Assembly: GCA_905116865.2 (NCBI GenBank)
Contig: CAJHNH020006112.1
Span: 918,322 to 982,321 of the forward strand
From: Candidula unifasciata
Taxonomy: Eukaryota > Mollusca > Gastropoda > Stylommatophora > Geomitridae
Length of the DNA: 64,000 bases
Direction: 5' to 3'
In this document: one piece after another, positions 41,201-50,200 of the stretch
Numbering within the stretch: the first letter of the stretch is position 1
How the letters are laid out: each line of letters starts with the position of its first letter
Program-made: the position numbers and the translations under genes
The notes under the pieces: model-generated
Databases searched by the model: none
Seen by the model: the letters and a program-made list of their open reading frames with translations, nothing else
What the model was told of the DNA's origin: nothing

Positions 41201-44200
41201 TGTGATTAGCATTATTTGTTTAACAGTAAAATGATGCCCAGGCCAAATTTAGCACACAATGTTTAAGGTAGTATAATTAGTGGTTGACTGGGTCGGATTC
41301 CAGTTTTTCACACCCACGGGTTCAGACTTGAGTACTACACAGATTTGTATTATTGAAAAGTAAACTTAGAATGGATGCTAGAGTGTTTGAGCCCACTGTT
41401 TTGGTAGTATATCAGGGATAATTAGTGACTGACTGGTTTGGATTCCAGTCTTTCACACCCACAGGTTCAGGCTTGAGTACTACGCAGATTTGTATTATTC
41501 AAAAGTAAAATTAGAATGGATGCTACACTGTTTGAGCCCACTTTAGGGCTAGAACTTGGTTTACTGATGTAAGTCTCCAAATCTACTTAAATAGGGGAAC
41601 TAGGAGATTTTCTGGGACATAAAGCTGCCTAGTCTTTGATCACATTTCCCTTGAGCAAATGACTGATTACAGTTCTGAAATATACGTATACTCAGAAAAC
41701 ATTCTAGCTTGTGTAACTAAGACTTAGATTCTGCTGATGATATTTTTTTAATTATTATTATTTTCATTACACCTGGAATTCCTTGCCGCGTCAGGGCAAG
41801 AAGAGATATCTGGAACGGGCCCTTCTGTTCGCTTCGTATAAAGCACTTTTCAGTGTCTCTGATATTTCTGTGGTCCATCTTCTGAGTGGTCGACCTCTGG
41901 CTCTGTTACCGTTATTACTATTATTATTATCTGCTAAAATGATTTATGAATGGAATTATGTTTGCGGAAAACCAAAAGGGTAAAATGTAAGATTGGCCAG
42001 TCTGTCCTTGAAAACAATCTGTTTATTCACTTATACTTTATATAAAAGTCATAAATATTTAATCTGCATACTTCTTCTTCTTCTTTCATTTGCTTGAAAT
42101 AGATTATCTATATCTGCAATGTTGTCTCTAGTAGGAATGTCACTGTCTTTTGTAATTCACTCAGCGACCCGTAAAGTTTGACTTGCACCGATGTTACTCT
42201 TGGCCAAAAGTTGTGCCTTGGTATGTTGTATTTGGGACAGTCTTGGAGGACATGATCTGTTGTCTCGGGTGCCAGTCCACACGTACACATTGTTGATTCG
42301 CCGATTTTAAATTGTGTGTACATGTGGCTGCGAAGTCGATTGTAGTATAATAATCTGCATACTGAATATCATCATTAACAATGCATGAACAAGCCCTAGC
42401 GCATCTTCTTCTGCATTCATCCAAGGACTAACCCATGTAAGTCCCGGGGCCCCATCTTGGGCTGGAAAAAAAAAAATAGAACCACTGCCTTTCTAAGCAG
42501 GTCACAAAGGGTGACTAATTACGGCTGTTTCTTCTGAAGTCAGTGTGCTTCAGCCTGACAGGCTTGGAACCAACAATCTGCATTTAAACAAGCCAGATCT
42601 GTGAAACAGATGTGCACACAAAACTTCTGGAACAAGACCAAAATCTAGAAGTGAAAAAAACAACCAGAATTCTCCACCGGACATCTTTTTTTTTCTTCTC
42701 CTTTCGTTCGCCTGAAATAAGTTGTCTATATCAGCAATTTTGTCTCTTGTATAAATTTCACTGTTGTTGTTAGTTCATACAGTGGTCCACATAGTTTACG
42801 TTCCACTGTTGTTCTTTCTGGCCAAAAGGTGTGAATTAATGTGTCAAATTAAGTGCAGTCCTGGAGTACATGCTCTGCTGTCTGGAGGCATCTTTCTACA
42901 GGTGTACATGGCTGATACGCCTATCTTGAATTTTGTGTACATGTGGTTAGGTAATCAGTTGTGCCCTGTTCTGAGGCGTCCATTGGACATTAAAGCAAGG
43001 GAAAACTAAGAAGAAGAAGGTCCTGTGAAGAAGATCCGATGACACAGTTGCATTTGCCTGTTAACGTTATAACTACAATATTCGTGCCTTTCGGCTGAGA
43101 CATTTATTTCTTCAGGCATTTGTTATCTTTGTTAGCCTTCCCTACATTGGGAGGACATGGGGGTCAACAGCATGTGGCAGCTTTTCTTCTTCGTTCTTCG
43201 CGTTCACCAGCTGTAAACTCTGGCGGAAGGTTCTGGTTGCTCATCCACTACTGAACTGCAGTCCTGCTCCAGAACCTGAGTGTTGCGTGTGCATCAGTTT
43301 TACAGATCTCATTCTCTTGAATACAGACTGTTGGTTCCTTGCCTCTCCGGCAGATGCACTCCGACTTCAAAGAAAGTTCCCCAATTAGTCGACTCTTACG
43401 ACATGCTTTTGGGGAGGCAGTGGGTCTATTCTTGTTTTCCCCACAATGGGGTCTCGGAACCCACACGGGGGATGTGGCAGCAAAGGATAGGATGATGTGG
43501 TGTGTGTTTGTTTAGGGCCTACGCTCCACTTGTGGGATAAAGGACAGAAGAAGTTAGCCTGCCTGACAGTGGCACATCTTATGCTGATGAGCTGATGTTC
43601 AAGTGGTTTGGTGTCCTTGTCAGCAATCGGCCAAGAAATAAATCCTTGGAAAGTAGACCACTGAAATAGCATAAAAAATAATTTCACATGTAGTGATTTC
43701 AAAGGAGCCACCGTGGTGTAGCGGCTTGACGCCCAAATGTTGTAGGTTCAATCTGCCTCGAAGTGGATTTTTCAAAAAATGACCTTGGCTCCCAGGTCAA
43801 CTCAGCCTCAAAAGGGTACCAGGTGAAGTCTTTGGAAGTAAAGGTGGCCAGCCTGATGTTGCCCATATTACCTACCGAGTGCCTAAGAAATATAGGTCTA
43901 GCGCTCTACCCCCCAATATGACTAAATGTGTGGAAAAGGGTCCTTTACTTTACTGAGTGCCAACCAAAAAACGTCAGACTGTTCATCATGCAGTCTACGC
44001 AGAAGCCAAATGTTTATAGAAAGAAGTCCTCAAGAGCCCAATAATTTTTTAGATAACATAAATAAGACTAATAATCTTCTGAAAAATCAATTCCAAATAA
44101 CCTCCAGCATCAACAAAATATGTGCCAACAATTGTTATCCCTTTCCACAATGAAAAATGAATGAATTAGGAAGAACAAATAAAACCAGAAGCTATAATCA

Positions 44201-47200
44201 ATAAATAATAAAGGCTCAGAGTGGAAGAATAGGACCACAGTTTAAAGACAGTATAAAAAAATTCTGGTCAAGAATGTTTAACAAATGCTGGTCAAGAATG
44301 TTTAACAAATGCTGGTCAAGAATGTTTAACAAATGCTGGTCAAGAATGTTTAACAAATGCTAGTCAAGAGTGTTTAACAAATGCTGGTCAAGAATGTTTA
44401 ACAAATGCTGGTCAAGAATGTTTAACAAATGCTGGTCAAGAGTGTTTAACAAATGCTAGTCAAGAGTGTTTAACAAATGCTGTTCAAGAATGTTTAACAA
44501 ATGCTGTTCAAGAATGTTAAACATATGCTGGTCAAGAATGTTTAACAAATGCTGGTCAAGAATGTTTAACAAGTGCTGGTCAAGAATTTTTAACAAGTGC
44601 TGGTCAAGAATGTTTAACAAGTGCTCATCAAGAATGTTTAACAAATGCTAGTCAAGAATGTTTACCTTAATATCAGCTTGGTTCTCTTCTAGCTTACACT
44701 TCAGGTCAGCCACAAGCTCCAGCGTAGATTCCTCAGATACATCTGTCAGTGAAACAGAAGAGAAACATTCTGTCAAAGGCAAGGAGAGCTCTGCCACAGT
44801 CCATGTGGAGATAACAATTCTAAATTTTCACCAACCTCATTCAGACAGATCAGTCTCTCCGCAATGAAGGCTAGCTGCAGTGCATCCCCAGGGGTCCTAA
44901 TGGTGTAATGATGTCTAACACAATACTCTCAATGTCTCTTGGTAGCTCTTGCTCAAGCCTACCTCACTGTTCAGGTGGTGGAGACCCTGTTCTAACCAGT
45001 AATTCAGTGAAAGGTTGAAGTTTCAACCCCAGCAGGAAACTAGATGACAACAAACGCGGTAAAAACAACAATCCGGTTTTGTCGACCAGCTACTGAGTGC
45101 ATGGTGTTACACTGTGAGCACTGAATTTATGGGGGAATGCCTATGGTCTGTGCTCCTGGTGATGTGTGTTGTGAACTGCATATTCAGAAAATGGTGAGTG
45201 GCTGGTTGCCACAGGACTGGCGGTGTGCCTTATACAATAATGTGCATCTGCTGGTTTGTCAGACTGCAGCTTCCATCAACTATGAATAGCAATTTCAGTG
45301 ACTGACTGCACCTTTAGCAGCTGCCTTATGCTCTTGATGCATGTGCACGCTGTTAATATTTTTTTTAAAGACAAAGAGGAATGGCCAAATAAAAAGACAA
45401 AGAAGAAAGGCCAAATAAAAATTCAAAGACGAAAAGCCAAATAAAAAGACAAGAAACTTACCAGCTCCAGGTCTATCAGGACTAAAAGACATCAGATCTG
45501 CTGAACGAGGTGGTGGTCGTTTTGGTGCAGTGGCAAAAGTGTTCTGTTTTGGAGACTGCTGCTGAGGTAACCGGCTCTTCTGTGGAATATTCTGGGCGGC
45601 TGCAGCTGTAGTATCACGTTTTTGTATGCCAGGTGCCATCGGAGCAGATCTCTTTGGAATTAACTTAGGTGAAGGTGCCACTCTCACAGGCACTAGAGGA
45701 GTTTTGGGTGGGGCCGAAGCCATCCTAGGTCCTGTAGGTCGAGGGGGAGGACCTTTGACTTTTCCTGCGGACATCTGGGCAATGTGAGAGGGGGATGAGG
45801 CAACAGAATTAGCAGGTCTTGGGGGGGCAGCTCTCGCGGGGAAGCGATGAAACGATGCTGTATTTTTATCATTTAAAGAAAACAAGAACCTTCAGCAGTA
45901 TCCATCTGAAAGGCCTTGTTGATGAAACTAGAATTCTCTGATGGTTCTTCAGGTCGAACTACCATTTTCTGTTCAACAACGGATGTGGATTTTCTCCTAC
46001 TGCTGATTTCACTTGGAGCATTTTCTTCTGGACAGCTCATTGAGCTTGTAAACACTTTCCTTCTTGTATTATTTTCTGGACTTCTCTGAACCAACTCTGG
46101 TGAAATTATGCCACGCTGAGGTGAAACATTTGTGCCATGAGAAAGGAAGGAAACAGATTTATTAACACTCTGGTCTGGTGGCTGGGGAAGTATGGCTGAA
46201 CTACTAACATTAGTTTCTGTAAAAACATTACAGAAACACTGGGAATACGGTGCTCATCTAAGTTCTCCAATAACGAATTACAACAAGATGGAGATGAACT
46301 CCTAGACATAATATCTGAATCCTTTGAATTTCTTTCCCCTTTAGCTTTAGAAATTTCTTCAGCAATTAAAGAATCTAAAGATGTCAGACTATTAGTTCTG
46401 TTATCAAATACAGATCGCTTAGCGCCAGATGCAGAAAAGGAACCAGGCTTGGTTCTTGTGAAAGACGGCTGGCTGGCTACAAAAGAGGGTTTTACAGGAA
46501 TATTAGGCTTAGGAGATAAGCTAGGCTTTGGCTGGAGAGGCGGCTTAAATTTTGAGGGCAGGCTTGCTTTACGAACAGGGGCGGGGTATCTAGGCAATGC
46601 TGGTGCTCTTGTGCTATACTTCTGTTCAGTTGTCATGTCAGAGATATGTTCTGTAAGACCCCCATAAGTGTTAGGTGTGAACGCTCCTATGCTTGTGCTT
46701 TCTGAATTTGCCCGTTGAAACTTTTCTTGAAAACTTTTTACAGATGAGCTTGCAACACTGGCAGAAGCAATGGCATCAGAGTCTGACTTTGATTTTGGCC
46801 AAGGTCCGATGATCTCCACATGGTTTCGTGGCACCTGTCCCACATGACCATCTTCTGTTTGAACCCTTAACCAATTTTCGTCTAGTGTCTTAATCACCTC
46901 CACTGTGTCCCCTTCATTTACAGATATATCCCCAGCAACCTCGGCCATAAAGTTATACAAGACTAGGCCTATCTCATGATTCTCCTCAATATCAGCATAG
47001 CCACCAGTGCCTGAGAAGTATCTATTCTGCACGTCATTCTGAGCCTTATCTGAGTCTTCATTTGCAGCCCAGGAGACTGAACCTCCATCAGAAACAATCT
47101 GATTAGCAGCAGCAGCAGCAGCAGTATTTACATCTGTACAGAGATCAGCAGTTATGTTTTCAGCATTATCAACAGCTGATGGAACCTCCAAGGAAGGCTG

Positions 47201-50200
47201 ATTTTCTGTCAAGTCCTGGCTGTAAGCATAAGGACAATCCACAATAATCTCTATGAAGCTGGTGGGAAACAATCCTCTTCTGCCATCAAGCTCACCTTCT
47301 GTCCAGTCTGCATCAACATGCTGAATTAACGTAACAATACTGTCCTCGGTCAGAGTAAGCTCTGTTGGTATTTGGGCCTCAAAAGGAAACATAACCCGAC
47401 CATATGCAGTGATTTCTGCATCGTGAGATCGTGTGTTTTCACTGGTGAAAGATCCACTATATATATTCCCAGTTTTCAGCTCCAAGGAATTTACAGACCG
47501 TACTGACTTTGATTCTTGTGCTATTGGTCTTGAAGATGAACAACTCTCAGGCTGATTCTGGTTAATCCTACTGCCTGAATCAGAATTCCCCTCACCATCT
47601 TCTACCAAAAGTTCAACACAAACCGATGACACTAAACCCTCCTTATTATGACATTTTCCATAAAACCAATCATCGTCTAGAACTTCAGTAATCTCAATCA
47701 GGTCCCCCAGCTGAAAAGCCAGTTCTCCATCCAGCTGCGGCGTCACGTCCACCAGGGCTCTGGCGAATGTTGTCTCTGTCACCTTCGAGACTCCAGTGAG
47801 GCCAGCAATGTCTGACTGAGAGACCACACTGTCTGACCTCAACTTTAAACTACTGCCACATGCGCTGGCTGACCGGGATCTAGGCCCATCATGCAACTCA
47901 AGCTCTGCCACCATCGTCAGGGGAAATATTCCTTTCAAGGGCCCATTCTTGCCTCGCCACCATGATTCACTCACAGGTTCCAAACCAAGAATGACATCAC
48001 CTATAATAAAAGAAAAAGCAAACTAGGTAAAAGATTTTTTTAATGCCTCTTGGTACACAGGGCTGGCTCAATATTTGTATAGACATTACTCCCACACCCT
48101 TGCAAACACCTGTTTCAACTTATATAAAAGTGTTATGCTATTATCGTTTCAGGAACGCCTACTTTTCAGTAAGGTTAAACTTATTCACAAAATCATATCC
48201 CACAATTCTCCTTATTATAGAGGACTTTCGGGGCAGTGAATCAACATCACTCGCCAGAATGGCAGACTTGGGAATTAAGATGGGCAATGCAAAAAATGAG
48301 ACGCATACCAGACACACCAGAAGACTTGTTAATCAACATAGAACTGGTACTATTAGCCATCGGACGTTGGGGTTCATACTGAGGGGAGGATCTGAGCACC
48401 TATGGACATGTCCAGAGTGCAATTATGATAACCCAACTAACTAACTAATCTCCTTATTACTTTTGGCCAATTTTTCAATATAACGGGAGGCATAAGTGGG
48501 CGTTGCACATCCCTAACCTAGAACAGATCTATACAAAACAAGCTTAGCATACTCTGCAGCCCAGCCGTGGAATCATCTTCCACAGCAAATCAAAAATACC
48601 CCTAACCTCTACACATAAATAAAAATATATTTGAATATTTTCTCACTTCGGACTGCATGACCCCTTCACAAATTATAGTCAACTAAGCAAATGGTATATT
48701 GGATTTGTTAGTTTTTATACTAAGATTTAATATTTTCACAAATCTAGGTGCAAGCACAGCATATTGCAGCGTTTATAATGAATATTTAGTTTTTGTTGAT
48801 ATTTATTTTATGTTACTTATTGGATTTATAACATAACTGGATTAGGTTTATTACTATAGTAACAAAAAAAAAATTTTTATTTAGTAATTTAAGTATAATC
48901 AGAGCATATTATAGCATTTAGAATGAATACTTAGATGTCATTGAAAATGTTTATTATTACCTAGGAAATAATGTACGAATGAATGACTGTGGGCCAGGAG
49001 TGAGACTGGAAGGGCAGACTGGCCAGCCTGCCTAATTCCTAACCTACTGAAAATAGTTTGTTTTTTTACCCCCCTACCCCTTTCTGCCTTTCAGTATGAC
49101 GTTTTGAAAAGGCATCTTGTGTCAGCTTTGGTGTGTGCTACACAGATAATGGTATTCATGGGCTCGGATATTCCACCAATCCATTATTTGCATGGACAAC
49201 CTCTTGCTCTGCTTCTGTTGTGTCAAAGTGACAGAGTTCTCTAGTGCACTTTCATAAGGTTGCTTAAGATAGCTGCCATCGTAACCATCGGAAACAGAGC
49301 AAGAAATGACACTATCAGACAGACTATGGAAACAACACTGTGCACCAAATTCACCAAGAAGCAGAAGATCAAATGGTTCAGTCAGCTTCACATTAGATCT
49401 GGTGTGAAAGCAAGAGGGTACCCAAGCAGAATATGGACGGATGACATTAAAGACATTCTCCACTGACACAGAATGACAATAGCCATCAAGCACTGGATCA
49501 CAATTTGTTTCTCCCCCATGACTTGTAATGGCAAACATTGAAACTGATTATGGTTAGGATAACTAAAGATAGCAACAGGAACTACACACAAAGCAAACTG
49601 GCAAGTAAACAAACTACAATGCAGCATGACTCCAAAAATACATTAAAAAAGATAAAACATGGACAGGAAGAGCTATTTTGAAAAAAAATATACAAGAAAG
49701 AGACAAATAGGAGGAGTAAAAATTTAATAAAAATTAGATAAAAGTATCTGAACAGTCATCCACTTTTGAGGCATCAACATATAAGCATGCACCCATGCAC
49801 GCACGCACGCACGCACACATACTGACAAATGTGTTATCGTAACAACGGTGTGCTATCAATGCCACATACAGACAGCCCTACTAAACGCAAAATTGCATGT
49901 AAGATGAGATGTATAAAAAGAGATGCATGGAAAAACAAGATAGACACCAATGAAGAAGTGAAAGCAATGATATGCAGACTACTGGTAAATGATTTTACAG
50001 AACATCAAAGAATCAAATGGTCTGGTAAACTGGTCAGAATGGAACAAAATCAGCAAGCAGCTACAAGTACTACATGAGAACTACAAGGCAAGAGCTGACC
50101 AAGAGAGAGATGGTGGTGGTGGTGGTGGGTTGGAGGGGTAAGGGGGTGGAGGGGAAGAGGAGCAAAAGAGATGATACAGAAATGCAATATGACATTAACA

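Noticed and set aside
44456..44651. In-frame 8-residue repeat peptides on both strands
   Set aside because: 24-bp intronic tandem array; no flanking coding signal.
46449..46667. 72-codon plus frame inside exon 2
   Set aside because: Shadow of the DNMBP Pro-rich coding sequence on the other strand.
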